From DATJPR01 sp963843525 (GTDB lineage Bacteria; Bacteroidota; Ignavibacteria; UBA10030; UBA6906): DNA of 64,000 nucleotides. Shown in pieces: positions 8,022-16,734 of this stretch; within the stretch, counting starts at the first letter, position 1, and each line of letters opens with the position of its first letter. The notes under the pieces are model-generated. The model was not told the origin of the DNA and made no database searches. It saw nothing but the letters and a program-made list of their open reading frames with translations. The stretch spans positions 62,001-126,000 of the forward strand of contig CAWJKM010000002.1 in NCBI GenBank assembly GCA_963843525.1. Direction: 5' to 3'. Both the position numbers and the translations under genes were made by a program.

Positions 8022-8993
8022 ATGAAGGCAATGGTCTTCACGAGGTACGGCCCACCAGAAGTTCTTCATCTCACCGAAGTAGCCAAACCCGTCCCGAAAG
8101 ACACCGAAGTGCTCATAGCCGTGTATGCCACAACGGTGAACCGCACGGATTGCGGTTTCTTGAGGGCGTCTCCATGGATTGTCAGATTTTTCAGCGGCCT
8201 CCGGAGACCAAAGTACACGATCCTTGGAAATGAGTTTGCCGGCCAAATCGAGGCCGTCGGCAAGAGCGTTACGAATTTCGCTGTTGGTGACAGAGTATTC
8301 GGCTTCAGCGGCGATACATTCGGTGCTCATGCGGAGTATCTGGTGATGCCGGGAAAAGGTCCGCTGGCGACCATACCTGAACGCCTGAACTATAAAGAGG
8401 CCGCGCCAGGGCTCGAAGGTTCGCACTATGCGCTGAGCGATATCAGGGCGGCACGTATTCAGAAAGGACAAAAAGTCCTGGTGTATGGTGCCACGGGTGC
8501 CATCGGGTCAGCGGCGGTGCAGATCGTCAAACAGATCGGCGCTTACGTCACCGCGGTGTGCGGAACGGAGAATGTCGCACTCGTGAAATCTCTGGGAGCC
8601 GACAAGGTCGTCGATTATGAAATGGAGGACTTCACTAAAGACGACCAGGTGTATGACGTGGTTTTTGACGCCGTGGGAAAGAGTTCATTCGGCAGGTGCA
8701 CGCCCTTGCTCCGGCCGGGCGGTATCTATCTTTCGACCGATTTGGGCTATCTAGCCCAAAACCCATTCCTGGCCCTCATTACTCCGCTCTTCGGCAAGAA
8801 GAAAGTCCTCTTCCCGATCCCCACGATCAGTAAGAAGGATGTCCTCTTTATCAGAGAGCTTCTGGAGGCGGGAACGTTCAAACCGGTCATCGACCGATGC
8901 TACCGGCTTGATCAGGTCGCCGATGCGTTCCGATACGTCGAGACGGGACAGAAAAAAGGAAATGTCGTTGTGGAAGTATCACACAGAGAGTAA
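8022..8993 (+). CDS. Medium-chain dehydrogenase/quinone oxidoreductase-like NAD(P)-dependent oxidoreductase
   Basis: This 323-residue protein is a zinc-free medium-chain dehydrogenase/reductase. It has the GroES-like N-terminal domain (MKAMVFTRYGPPEVL, FAGQIEAVG, FAVGDRVFGF) and a Rossmann NAD(P) site near residue 155 (VLVYGATGAIGSAAVQ). It ends EKKGNVVVEV-like (GQKKGNVVVEV), as in quinone oxidoreductases. It probably reduces quinones or alpha,beta-unsaturated carbonyls with NADPH. Length is normal for the family. It stands alone, with about 200 bases upstream and a possible promoter at 7956. Confidence 0.9.
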   Translation: MKAMVFTRYGPPEVLHLTEVAKPVPKDTEVLIAVYATTVNRTDCGFLRASPWIVRFFSGLRRPKYTILGNEFAGQIEAVGKSVTNFAVGDRVFGFSGDTFGAHAEYLVMPGKGPLATIPERLNYKEAAPGLEGSHYALSDIRAARIQKGQKVLVYGATGAIGSAAVQIVKQIGAYVTAVCGTENVALVKSLGADKVVDYEMEDFTKDDQVYDVVFDAVGKSSFGRCTPLLRPGGIYLSTDLGYLAQNPFLALITPLFGKKKVLFPIPTISKKDVLFIRELLEAGTFKPVIDRCYRLDQVADAFRYVETGQKKGNVVVEVSHRE

Positions 8994-9346
8994 TCTCCTT
9001 GTACCGCCGTAAAAGGAGCTGGAGATCATCGATCCCACTGTCTGAGACGGTCAAGCCCTTTTGCGGGCGACGAGTTCCCCCGGAAGTGCGCGATCAGGTG
9101 AAGATGTCTTACGAGTTTCGATTTGATGCAAAATCCGGTCGATGGACACTCTGTTGACAAGGACCCGAAGGGGATCTTCTTCGGCTGATTGCGGCAGCGC
9201 AGAGGAGCATGATAACCGCAACCACGCCGCTCACTTGTCTGAAATGGCCCGGTTGATTAGAGATTGGCGAGGCGAAACGCTTTGCCGCGCTCCCCACATT
9301 TTCTTATTCTACGAGTCCAATCGATCCAAGAAGGAGCTAACTGCCC
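8994..9346. other. Intergenic spacer with a promoter
   Basis: No gene was recognised. A weak CTCCTT/AAGGAG dyad lies just after the preceding stop (about 8994-9017), and a good promoter sits at 9282-9310. The rest appears featureless. Confidence 0.4.
9282..9310 (+). promoter_or_regulatory. Probable sigma-70-type promoter for the SecD-head-like secreted protein
   Basis: TTGCCG (9282-9287) and TATTCT (9305-9310) are separated by 17 bases, and the ATG at 9347 follows 36 bases later. Confidence 0.45.
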
Positions 9347-9817
9347 ATGGTACGCATCGTGATTTCGTTGCTGCTCTTGCTTATCCTCACCACGGCTACA
9401 ACGCCCGTCGTCAGATGTCAGTCCGCCTTCGAGATCCGCCTCGTTGTGGATTCCCTGCAACTGGGCGCCTACAATATGATCGTTGAAGGATCATCACAAG
9501 GGCTCTTCCTTGGCAGAAAGGTGCTATTCACCCTTGCGGACATAGACTCAGCCACCGTGTACACGGGCACCACGGAAGAAGGTACCCCCATGTATGCCGT
9601 GAACATTGCCTTCAAGCCATCGTTGAATGACAGCATGAAAAGTCTGACCGGGCATCATATCGGAGACCGATTAGCCATTATCATGGACGGCAAGGTTCTC
9701 GCGACGCCGAAAATCCTCGACCCGATCCGGACGGCCCGGATAAGTCTTTCTGTTGCGACGGAAGCCGAAGCCCGGGAGCTCGCGAAGAAAATCAACAGGG
9801 CCAAAGAGGGACAGTGA
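9347..9817 (+). CDS. Secreted protein resembling the SecD P1-head subdomain
   Basis: The 156-residue protein begins with a typical signal peptide (residues 1-24, ending VVRCQS). The mature part follows the pattern of the SecD first periplasmic head subdomain: FTLADIDSATVYTG, then a strand containing YAVNIAFKPS, a helix leading to HIGDRLAIIMDGKVLATPKI, and finally SVATEAEARELAKKIN. In SecD this domain is part of a 600-residue membrane protein; here it is free-standing and exported. No partner gene is adjacent. The function is unknown; roles in envelope protein folding or export are speculation. Confidence 0.8.
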   Translation: MVRIVISLLLLLILTTATTPVVRCQSAFEIRLVVDSLQLGAYNMIVEGSSQGLFLGRKVLFTLADIDSATVYTGTTEEGTPMYAVNIAFKPSLNDSMKSLTGHHIGDRLAIIMDGKVLATPKILDPIRTARISLSVATEAEARELAKKINRAKEGQ

Positions 9818-9901
9818 CGCATGCAGGCGAGCCACGAACGGACAACTATCGGCCATGCGATCGGACAATGCGTTTCCGGGACCTCGTACCCGCAGATGAT
9901 G

Positions 9902-10015
9902 GCCGGACGTCACTTTGTCAGATGGAACGGGTCGAATCTGCCCTCAGGTGTATACTATTACCGGATCACTACGAGTGTGGGGACCAGACCCGGCAAAATG
10001 ATCCTTCTCAGATGA
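9902..10015 (+). pseudogene. Orphan type IX secretion C-terminal sorting domain fragment
   Basis: The frame reads AGRHFVRWNGSNLPSGVYYY, then a strand, then GKMILLR and a stop. This is the conserved end of the Por-type C-terminal sorting domain (H-x-V-x-W/F-D/N-G-S-x-L-x-S-G-x-Y-x-Y ... K-M-x-L). The frame is open upstream only to about 9821 and shows no cargo domain. It is the tail of a secreted protein whose body has been lost. It is good evidence that the genome encodes, or once encoded, a type IX secretion system. Confidence 0.8.
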
Positions 10016-10166
10016 ATCGCGTGGGCCGTGCACGGGCGCATGACACTCTCTGGAAGGTCAAAGTCCCCGCCCAAGAAGGCGTGATCTTCGACCAGAAATA
10101 GAGATATCCTGTGCGGTTGTCGTTCGTGCCGCACACGGAACTCTGAATCGCGTGCTCGCCCTGGAA

Positions 10167-10955
10167 TTATCCGCCAGGGGAGGGACGGGGTGCCTTCCAT
10201 ATCCACACGCCGGCCGCGAGGGCGCGTTCGAACAGAATCCGGTGCGCGGCATTGTTCATATGAATGCCGTCGCCGCAATCGTATTCCGCCTTCAAGCTCC
10301 CATCGGGGTTCGCAAAGCCCGTCCAGAAATCCATGGTGTGTGCCCCAAACCGCCGGTAGGTCGAATCGCGCATGTCCATCTGGATCCGGAGCTGCGCAGG
10401 CGCGGTGAAATCGCGCGGCTGTGTCGTGCTCACGAAGAGTTGCGTCTTCGGGTCCGTGATCTGCGCGGTGATCACGGCGTAGTTCGTAAGCTGTTCGCGC
10501 ACCGGATAACCGTTTGCAGCGTCGTTGCTGGGGAGATTGATGATCAGGACATCGGGGTGATACGTAAGCGCCTTCGTAATGTTGTGAGCCTTCTTTGGCG
10601 CCGGCCTCCCCGCCGGAGAGGTGAATCCCGACGGCATGATGTCGTAGGTCGTATATCCGCCCACCGCCAGATTGATAATCCGAATGTTGGGGTTTTGTCG
10701 ATGTGCATAGGCGGTAAAGCGCCACACCCAGGCGCTGTCGATCGGCTTCGGCCCGGTGCCTGCCGCTGTCGATGAGCCGAGGACGACAATCACCAGTGGG
10801 GTATGCTCATTCCGCGGCCGGGGCGACGAACGCTGTGCATACTCGGAGAGTGCAACCTGATTCGATTGACCATGCAACGAAGCGGAAGTATACGGTACGA
10901 CCGCACCGGCGGTCTCAATGAGGGCTAGCAGCATGCAGGACAAGAAGAGACGCAT
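10167..10955 (-). CDS. Exported SGNH/GDSL-type hydrolase
   Basis: The 262-residue protein starts with a signal peptide (MRLFLSCMLLALIETAGA). It has the SGNH blocks: block I VVLGSSTAAG, with Gly-Ser-Ser in place of GDS (nucleophile about residue 62), a Gly-rich NLAVGGYTT segment, LPSNDAANG as the Asn block, and DGIHMNNAAHR as the C-terminal D-x-x-H. It is probably a periplasmic esterase or carbohydrate deacetylase. The start was placed at the signal peptide Met, which has a GGAG upstream; the frame continues 49 codons further upstream without signal-like sequence. It is the only minus-strand gene between 3 and 60 kb. Confidence 0.88.
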   Translation of the reverse strand: MRLFLSCMLLALIETAGAVVPYTSASLHGQSNQVALSEYAQRSSPRPRNEHTPLVIVVLGSSTAAGTGPKPIDSAWVWRFTAYAHRQNPNIRIINLAVGGYTTYDIMPSGFTSPAGRPAPKKAHNITKALTYHPDVLIINLPSNDAANGYPVREQLTNYAVITAQITDPKTQLFVSTTQPRDFTAPAQLRIQMDMRDSTYRRFGAHTMDFWTGFANPDGSLKAEYDCGDGIHMNNAAHRILFERALAAGVWIWKAPRPSPGG

Positions 10956-11501
10956 GGGTTCTCCACGACCGTGAAAGGAGGCTGACGGACTGTTCAAGAA
11001 GCTAACACAGGGAAGGCAGGGTTGCAAATTCATTTCCCCAACCGTTTGCGCTTCACGTTGAAGGGTCGTAATTTCTTTTGTGATTGGCCCCGATGACGGC
11101 ATTGCAGCGTCTTGATGATGGTTCAGCGATCCATGACACGCCAGGCAGAGGCGCCTTCGTGCTGATGGGAGCGCGAGCTGGATTCACTTCATCTCTCACG
11201 TGCTGCGGCGGCGGTGAGCGCACTCGTTGGCAAGAACATCGCCGGCTCGCGCCTGCTGCCTTTCGGTGCGGGTCCCACGTCGCCGGTCCTTCGAACGCGG
11301 CTGAAGAAGGACGAGCCAAGAACTGATCCGACGGCATCACCAAACCGGTGAATTCATCACTGCAGCACCATGGCGAATCAAGGCTTCAAGAGCATATCAC
11401 AAAGCCCACGGCGACAGTTCAGAGTCTCCCGGACGACGACCGTTCGTTTACGGAAGGTCGGTCTGCTCCCGACGACGTGACTGTCGTCATGATGGAAGCG
11501 G
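10956..11501. other. Divergent intergenic region of about 550 bases
   Basis: No gene was recognised. A possible minus-strand promoter (TTGCAA at 11022-11027 and TAGCTT read at 11004-10999, spacer 17) would serve the SGNH hydrolase. The remainder has no convincing frame. Confidence 0.35.
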
Positions 11502-12209
11502 ATGAACGAGGAGATGCGCATCTTGACAAGCTCAAACAGAAACCTCCAATTCCAGGGTGAGAAATCCCCTTCGATCGCCCCTAAGGTTGCGATCTGCTCC
11601 TGGTACCTCCTCTGCGTTGCGGGCGCGACGTGGCAGACCTTCTCTGCGACGAACGAAGACGGCCCTTCGGGGAGCACAGATCGGCAGGTGGCGCTTCTCG
11701 CGTGCGTCCTCATCTATATTGCCAGAGCAGCCACGACACTGTTCGTGTTCGTGAGGCGAAAGGTTCCTTGGTGGGAGGCCGCCTGGGGAGGAGGCATGAT
11801 CGGGCTTATGCTCTTCCTCTTCCTCCGGGACGGGCTCCGGACACCGCAGCCGCTCACAGTTGTGGATGTGGTGGCACTCTTGCTCTACGTCGCCGGATCC
11901 TACGTCGGCACGGCTTCTGAATATTCACGGCACCTCTGGAAGGCGCGCTCCGAGAACCAGGGGCACCTGTACACGGAAGGACTGTTCACATACTGCCGGC
12001 ACATCAACTACTTCGGCGATCTGCTCCTCTTCACCGGATGTGCGATTCTCACACGGCACCTGTGGACGGGCATCGTTCCTCTGGTGATGACCCTCAACTT
12101 TGTTTTCATTCTCATCCCGGCTCACGATGCCTACCTTGCCAGGCGATACGGCAACGAGTTCGATGACTACGCACGACACACGAAGAAGCTGGTGCCACTA
12201 CTCTACTGA
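11502..12209 (+). CDS. DUF1295/steroid-reductase-like membrane methyltransferase family protein
   Basis: This 235-residue protein has five or six hydrophobic segments, followed by the signature of DUF1295 and isoprenylcysteine methyltransferase-like proteins: EGLFTYCRHINYFGDLLLFTG, then a cytoplasmic end RRYGNEFDDYARHTKKLVP. Relatives methylate or reduce lipidic substrates in the membrane using SAM or NADPH; the substrate here is unknown. ATG 11514 is an alternative start. A second protein with a similar C-terminal module is at 18115. Confidence 0.82.
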   Translation: MNEEMRILTSSNRNLQFQGEKSPSIAPKVAICSWYLLCVAGATWQTFSATNEDGPSGSTDRQVALLACVLIYIARAATTLFVFVRRKVPWWEAAWGGGMIGLMLFLFLRDGLRTPQPLTVVDVVALLLYVAGSYVGTASEYSRHLWKARSENQGHLYTEGLFTYCRHINYFGDLLLFTGCAILTRHLWTGIVPLVMTLNFVFILIPAHDAYLARRYGNEFDDYARHTKKLVPLLY

Positions 12210-12253
12210 AATCGCCAGCCAGCAAATACCATCGACGAAAAAGGATGCTACGC

Positions 12254-13192
12254 ATGAAAACCGCTCGACGGGGACTTTTGTACGCGATTGCTTCTTTGTG
12301 CATTGTCGGAAGCCTCGGGAATGCTCAGCACGATGCTGACAAGTATACGATACAAAAAGCGAACGGCAGGATTATTCTGGCCTACAAAGCCTTCGAGGAC
12401 TTTCTGAACTCGGATCGGAGTTGGAAGAGTTATGAATCGATTCTCCTCGACGCCTATCCTTCCGTCCGGATGGTCCATAACCGCCAGATTGAGTGGGGCG
12501 CAGTCGATACCGCGAAGTTTCCGGATGAAATCAAAAAGTACAGAAAAGAAGATTATGAGAAGATGCTGACGCAATACGACGAGAAGGCGGTGAACTATCT
12601 CTATGATTCTGTTATAGAACGGTCTCACAAGATTTTGCCGCCCCTCAGGAAGAAGGAAGTCGATTTGTGCTTCTTCCTCCCCTATGGAAGTTGCTTCGTC
12701 ATCCCCGAGGAACACCGGAATACCATATTCATTTCGCTGTATATCGACCCCCGCGACGCGGAAAAGATCATGGCGCATGAATATGCTCACATATTGCATA
12801 TGGACAGGCAGCCTCAAGAGCCTCTTTCCCTGAAAAGGGAAATTGTCTCGGAAGGAATGGCCGTCTTCCTCACCACGCGGATACTCAAAGACATTGAAGT
12901 GTCCAACTGCGTGCCGTTCATGTCGAAAGCGTCATTTGAATGGTGTTTGAAGAACGAACAGGTACTCAAAGATTCCATCAAGTTGGATCTCGCCGATACA
13001 ACCATGCGACTCTTCAAGAGATATATTTCAGACGGAAGTTTCGCGGAACCGCCGGCAGGCTTCGTGCAGAAAACAGGATACTTTGCTGGCTATCGGATCA
13101 TTGAAGCATGCATATCGAAAGGCATGTCTCTTGAAGAGATCTGTTCGCTTGATTCAGAATCGGTTCTTCGAAGGAGCGGGTACTTCGAGTGA
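12254..13192 (+). CDS. Exported HExxH zinc metalloprotease-like protein
   Basis: The 312-residue protein has a signal peptide (to about residue 25, ending LGNAQ). Residues near 175 carry MAHEYAHILHM, an H-E-x-x-H zinc site, and about 30 residues later SEGMAVFLT offers the third ligand Glu. This pattern is like the DUF2268/gluzincin type. The N-terminal half is charged and helical. The start at 12254 was chosen because AAGGA lies 8 bases upstream; ATG 12245 is too close to it. It is probably a periplasmic or lipid-facing protease. The target is unknown, and no neighbour suggests one. Confidence 0.75.
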   Translation: MKTARRGLLYAIASLCIVGSLGNAQHDADKYTIQKANGRIILAYKAFEDFLNSDRSWKSYESILLDAYPSVRMVHNRQIEWGAVDTAKFPDEIKKYRKEDYEKMLTQYDEKAVNYLYDSVIERSHKILPPLRKKEVDLCFFLPYGSCFVIPEEHRNTIFISLYIDPRDAEKIMAHEYAHILHMDRQPQEPLSLKREIVSEGMAVFLTTRILKDIEVSNCVPFMSKASFEWCLKNEQVLKDSIKLDLADTTMRLFKRYISDGSFAEPPAGFVQKTGYFAGYRIIEACISKGMSLEEICSLDSESVLRRSGYFE

Positions 13193-13318
13193 GCTCATAG
13201 CAAGGGGAAGGCCTGGTAATGTGCCGTCTGGTCCGCTGTGGGGTTAATGGTTCACGGTTTGCATCCGTATGATATGGACGGAAGAAGTGGACGGTCTATT
13301 CATAGGAGGGTTTCCTCC

Positions 13319-13792
13319 ATGCAACTGAAGAGAGTCGTTACAGATGGGACGGTTGCGGGGCTCGCCATGGGAGTCTTTCTCTTTATCGGAGGTGCGGTGT
13401 TGTCAAGGATTATCTACGGACCCCAATTTGTCCCGCCCGGCAAGTTCGAACCCGAGCAGATCAATGCGTTCTATTTCATTTGGACAAAACTCCTGATCGG
13501 CTGGCTGTTTGGCATTCTCTTTACCGTCGCTTACGAACTCCTTCCCTTGCGGACGAGATTCACCGGAGCGATCCAAGGCTTGAGATACGGGTTGGGTTTC
13601 TGGTTTCTCACGTCATTATGGAATCTGTCTCATCCCATAGTGTATGGTTCTGTCAATGTCCCGGATCAGATTTTCTGGATGCTCTATCAATTGGTTGGTT
13701 TCCTGGGCCTCGGTGCCGTGCTCGGCTCCATCAACGGGCGTAGAACACGAAGGGGAGCTCTCGATGCCGCCCCGCCGATAATGGCCCATTGA
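13319..13792 (+). CDS. Small integral membrane protein, unknown
   Basis: A 157-residue protein with about four transmembrane segments (GTVAGLAMGVFLFIGGAV; LLIGWLFGILFTVAYELL; a segment around YGLGFWFLTSLWNL; MLYQLVGFLGLGAVLGSI) and a short polar C-terminus. No family was recognised with certainty. Start chosen at the ATG preceded by AGGAGGG; the upstream in-frame codons look non-coding. It is a single gene. Confidence 0.7.
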   Translation: MQLKRVVTDGTVAGLAMGVFLFIGGAVLSRIIYGPQFVPPGKFEPEQINAFYFIWTKLLIGWLFGILFTVAYELLPLRTRFTGAIQGLRYGLGFWFLTSLWNLSHPIVYGSVNVPDQIFWMLYQLVGFLGLGAVLGSINGRRTRRGALDAAPPIMAH

Positions 13793-13997
13793 GAAGATAT
13801 TTTCTAGCTCATTACATGCGAGACCTTTTTCCCCCCAGCAGCGGGGCACGACCGTCGTCGAACACCTTTTCACTAGCAAGGCCAGAAGTGAACAATTCGG
13901 GTATTACTTGACGTACCAAGGCTCACACCGACGGCGGTTTGCCTGAACGTCATGCATAAGCTCTGGACAATCTGGTCATCGGCTCAATGAGGCACTC

Positions 13998-14309
13998 ATG
14001 AAAAGCTCAACGTCTGCACGATTACTCGCTCTCTTCACCGCATCATTGGTCATCATCACCCTCAGCGGTTGTTTCCCGGGCGGTGGTTCGTACTCGCCTC
14101 AGGAACCAGCGGGGTTCTTTTCAGGGGTCTGGCACGGATGGATCGCTCCGGTATCCCTGATTGTAGGCCTTTTCAGGGACGGCACGAGAATCTATGAACC
14201 GTTCAACACTGGCTGGTGGTATGATTTCGGATTCTACATCGCCGTCATCTCTGGATTCGGGGGAATTGCCTTCACCAGGAAGCGAAAGGAAAGCGATCAT
14301 CGTTCATAG
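13998..14309 (+). CDS. Predicted small lipoprotein/membrane protein
   Basis: This 103-residue protein has a lipoprotein signal peptide with lipobox LSGC (Cys at about residue 25), a Gly-Pro-rich linker, and two hydrophobic stretches (WIAPVSLIVGLF and FYIAVISGFGGIAF) before a basic tail RKRKESDHR. It resembles small proteins that cluster in genomes as YccJ-like or unnamed membrane proteins, with no assigned function. The 200-base upstream spacer shows nothing recognisable. Confidence 0.68.
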   Translation: MKSSTSARLLALFTASLVIITLSGCFPGGGSYSPQEPAGFFSGVWHGWIAPVSLIVGLFRDGTRIYEPFNTGWWYDFGFYIAVISGFGGIAFTRKRKESDHRS

Positions 14310-14438
14310 CAGGGCTCCATCGCTCGCCATTCGGGAAGAGAAGTGCGAACAGAGGGCGGTCAAGAGAAGTCGGCGGCTAGGTCCGGAGAATATCCAGGAA
14401 CATCGTGGGTTCTTCCAACAGAACCAAAGGAGGTTACA

Positions 14439-14840
14439 ATGACATTTCGAACGCTTTTGGTCATCAAAGCTGTCGTGTGTCTCGTTTTCGGTCTCTTTCT
14501 TCTCCTCGCTCCGGCTACGCTGTTCAATCTGCTGGGGGCCGAACTCAACGACGGCGGCACGTTTACTGCCCGCGAATATGGTGCTGCGCTTGTCGGCACC
14601 CTGCTGCTCACATGGTTTGCCAGGAATGTCAAAGCGGCGGACGCCCGGGCGGCTATTCTGCTTGACCTTCTCATCTATGACCTTATCGGAGTGGTCGTGA
14701 CTTCGTCGGTCGTGATTTCCGGTGTGTTGAACATGCTCGGCTGGTCGATCGTCGTGGTCTACCTGTTCTTCACCGTCGGTTCAGGCTATCTCCTTATGAG
14801 GGAGAAACCGTTCCAGCAGATTCGCGCGAACGAGGTTTAG
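14439..14840 (+). CDS. Small four-helix membrane protein, unknown
   Basis: The 133-residue protein has four predicted transmembrane helices (LLVIKAVVCLVFGLFLLLAP; an AREYGAALVGTLLLTWFAR segment; a segment around LLIYDLIGVVVTSSVV; SIVVVYLFFTVGSGYLLM). The conserved R-E-Y/x-G-A segment after the first loop is a feature of an uncharacterised small membrane family. AAAGGAGG lies 5-6 bases before the ATG, so the start is secure. Confidence 0.75.
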   Translation: MTFRTLLVIKAVVCLVFGLFLLLAPATLFNLLGAELNDGGTFTAREYGAALVGTLLLTWFARNVKAADARAAILLDLLIYDLIGVVVTSSVVISGVLNMLGWSIVVVYLFFTVGSGYLLMREKPFQQIRANEV

Positions 14841-14962
14841 CATAGGCAGGCTATTCTCTTTTCACGCTGCAAATTGTGAACCGACAGGAGAAGACTGGAA
14901 AAAGATCCTGGCGTATGCCAGTCTGGTGGTACTTGCCGGCGCAGCCGGAGGGGAGACCTCAC

Positions 14963-15361
14963 ATGAACGAACGATCGCGTCAACGGTTCTCGACAGGTTC
15001 GCCGTTTGAACCGAAAATCGGAATCTCACGGGCCGTGCGAAGTGGCCAAGTCATCGCAGTCTCGGGCACAGCGCCTCTCGGACCCGACGGCAAGGCAGTG
15101 GCACCTGGCGACCCTTCGGGTCAGACACGTCGATGCCTTGAAATCATTCAAGCAGCCGTAGAAGGGTTGGGGGGAACGCTGCCGGACGTCATCCGCACCA
15201 GAATTCTTTTGACACGTATCGAAGACTGGGAAAAAGTGGCTTTGGTTCACGGCGAGTTCTTCGGGGAAGTGCGCCCCGCGAGCACGTTCATGCAAGTCGT
15301 TCGATTCATCGACCCAACGTGGTTGGTCGAAATCGAAGCAGATGCGATTATCGAGGAGTAG
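14963..15361 (+). CDS. RidA family protein
   Basis: The 132-residue protein is a member of the RidA/YjgF trimeric family. The expected order is visible: PFEPKIGISRAVRSGQVIAVSGTAP, then DPSGQTRRCLEIIQAAVEGLGG, VIRTRILLTRIEDWEKV, RPASTFMQVVRF and the IEIEADAI-like ending (LVEIEADAII). Archetypal RidA hydrolyses reactive enamine/imine intermediates; the Arg that binds the carboxylate is in the VIRTRI stretch and the substrate-contacting R in VRPASTF. Start chosen at the ATG after GGAGGGGAG. Divergent subfamilies may act on other imines. Confidence 0.9.
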   Translation: MNERSRQRFSTGSPFEPKIGISRAVRSGQVIAVSGTAPLGPDGKAVAPGDPSGQTRRCLEIIQAAVEGLGGTLPDVIRTRILLTRIEDWEKVALVHGEFFGEVRPASTFMQVVRFIDPTWLVEIEADAIIEE

Positions 15362-15415
15362 CCGGCCCGAATATCCGGCGCCGCAGGAACTTTTGAATGC
15401 AAAGAGGGAGGATCC

Positions 15416-15955
15416 GTGAAAGCGTCCATTACACTCCGGGAAGTGCTCCATGAGCACGCCAACACGACGTATGACATCACTGAAAGGCTTTTCCATCGGG
15501 TTACTGACGAGGAACTCGCCTGGGTACCGACTGCCGGCAAGAACTGGATGACCATGGGACAGCTCCTCATGCACTGCGCCGGCTTCGGCTGCGGCAAGGC
15601 GATTCAAGGCTTCGTCAAGGGAGACTGGGGCTTGCCGGATGCAGGAATTCCCGATGACCCGGACGCTGCCCAACACGTCCCTCCCTCAGAAGTGCTTCCA
15701 TGCGTTGAGAGCGTGGAGCAAGCCCTGGAACTCCTGGCGGAGGATAGGAGTCTTGCTCTGCGATGCATCGATGAAACCAAAGAAACTGACCTGTTGACAA
15801 AGAGGCTGGTTGCGCCCTGGGGGGGAGCCGAAGTCTCGTTGTTTCAGCACCTCTTGCTCATGATCGAACATCTTGATCAGCATAAGGGACAGCTTTTCTA
15901 TTACCTCAAGTTCATGGGAAACGACGTCAATACGAGCGACCTCTGGGGTGCGTAG
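15416..15955 (+). CDS. DinB family protein
   Basis: This 179-residue protein is a second DinB/YfiT-type four-helix bundle protein. The metal-binding His pattern appears as MGQLLMHCAGFGCGK and LLLMIEHLDQHKGQLFYYL (H-x3-H). The start is GTG with GAGGGAGG upstream. It sits 54 bases after the RidA gene and 69 before a membrane protein, all on one strand, possibly co-transcribed. Enzymatic role not assigned. Confidence 0.87.
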   Translation: MKASITLREVLHEHANTTYDITERLFHRVTDEELAWVPTAGKNWMTMGQLLMHCAGFGCGKAIQGFVKGDWGLPDAGIPDDPDAAQHVPPSEVLPCVESVEQALELLAEDRSLALRCIDETKETDLLTKRLVAPWGGAEVSLFQHLLLMIEHLDQHKGQLFYYLKFMGNDVNTSDLWGA

Positions 15956-16024
15956 GTGACTTTGGTTACCTGGCAGCGACGAGGAGTCGCCGACCGGACG
16001 CTCGCTCCACGAAAGGATAACGCA

Positions 16025-16600
16025 ATGGGTCGAAAAGGTTCGAAGGTGCAACAATTCATCCTCGATGCGCTTGTCCCCATCTGTTGTTCAATTGTTCTCG
16101 GCTTCATCTTTTTCGGGGATGGTGTTTTCAACCGGTACCATGGCGCGTTCCAGTTTGTGTGGAGCGCAGTCGTCGCCTCCGTGTTCTATTACCTTCTGCT
16201 CTACCTCCGTTCCCGAGACGCATACCTCGGCTTTCTTCTCCTGCTCATGGCGACATTTCTGACCACGAGATCGACCAGCCCGGAGATCGTCCTGCGCGAC
16301 ATCTTCTACATCGGAGCGATCGGTGTGAGTGTTCTTGTGTATTTCAAGTATTTCAGACACGCTGCGAAGCTCAATCCCCTGTACACTGCAGTCGCGCTCG
16401 GCGGAATCTACGGAGTGCTGTACATCATCGCTTCTGAAATTCACATGGGGATCATCCGGAGTTTTGCCATGGAGAATACCGGAGGGAACGTCGTGAGTGT
16501 GGCGACCACGACGGCATTCTTCGGGCTCTCGATTGGTTTTGCCGTCGGGGGAGGAATAACTCTTGCCGACAGGATCTTCCATCATAAAACGAAGGAATGA
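16025..16600 (+). CDS. Multi-pass membrane protein, unknown
   Basis: A 191-residue protein with about six hydrophobic segments (for example ALVPICCSIVLGFIFFGDGVF; AVVASVFYYLLLYL; LGFLLLLMATFL; YIGAIGVSVLVYF; AVALGGIYGVLYIIA; a Gly-rich last segment LSIGFAVGGGITLA) and a basic C-terminal tail. No family recognised. Start chosen at the ATG with GAAAGGA upstream rather than the in-frame ATG at 15956, which abuts the previous stop. Confidence 0.7.
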   Translation: MGRKGSKVQQFILDALVPICCSIVLGFIFFGDGVFNRYHGAFQFVWSAVVASVFYYLLLYLRSRDAYLGFLLLLMATFLTTRSTSPEIVLRDIFYIGAIGVSVLVYFKYFRHAAKLNPLYTAVALGGIYGVLYIIASEIHMGIIRSFAMENTGGNVVSVATTTAFFGLSIGFAVGGGITLADRIFHHKTKE

Positions 16601-16734
16601 GTTCCGTTTCTGGTCGTTCAGAGCGATCGTCATTTGCGCTCTTGAGGACGAATAGTGACGCACGAGCGAAATCGCAGGTGCAATAGTCAGCCCTGTGGAA
16701 CGTTTCACGCAACCTATCGAAAGGGGAAGCCGCC

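Noticed and set aside
9155..9180. TTGACA at 9155 as a promoter
   Set aside because: No -10 box at 16-18 bases; the pair at 9282/9305 is better placed.
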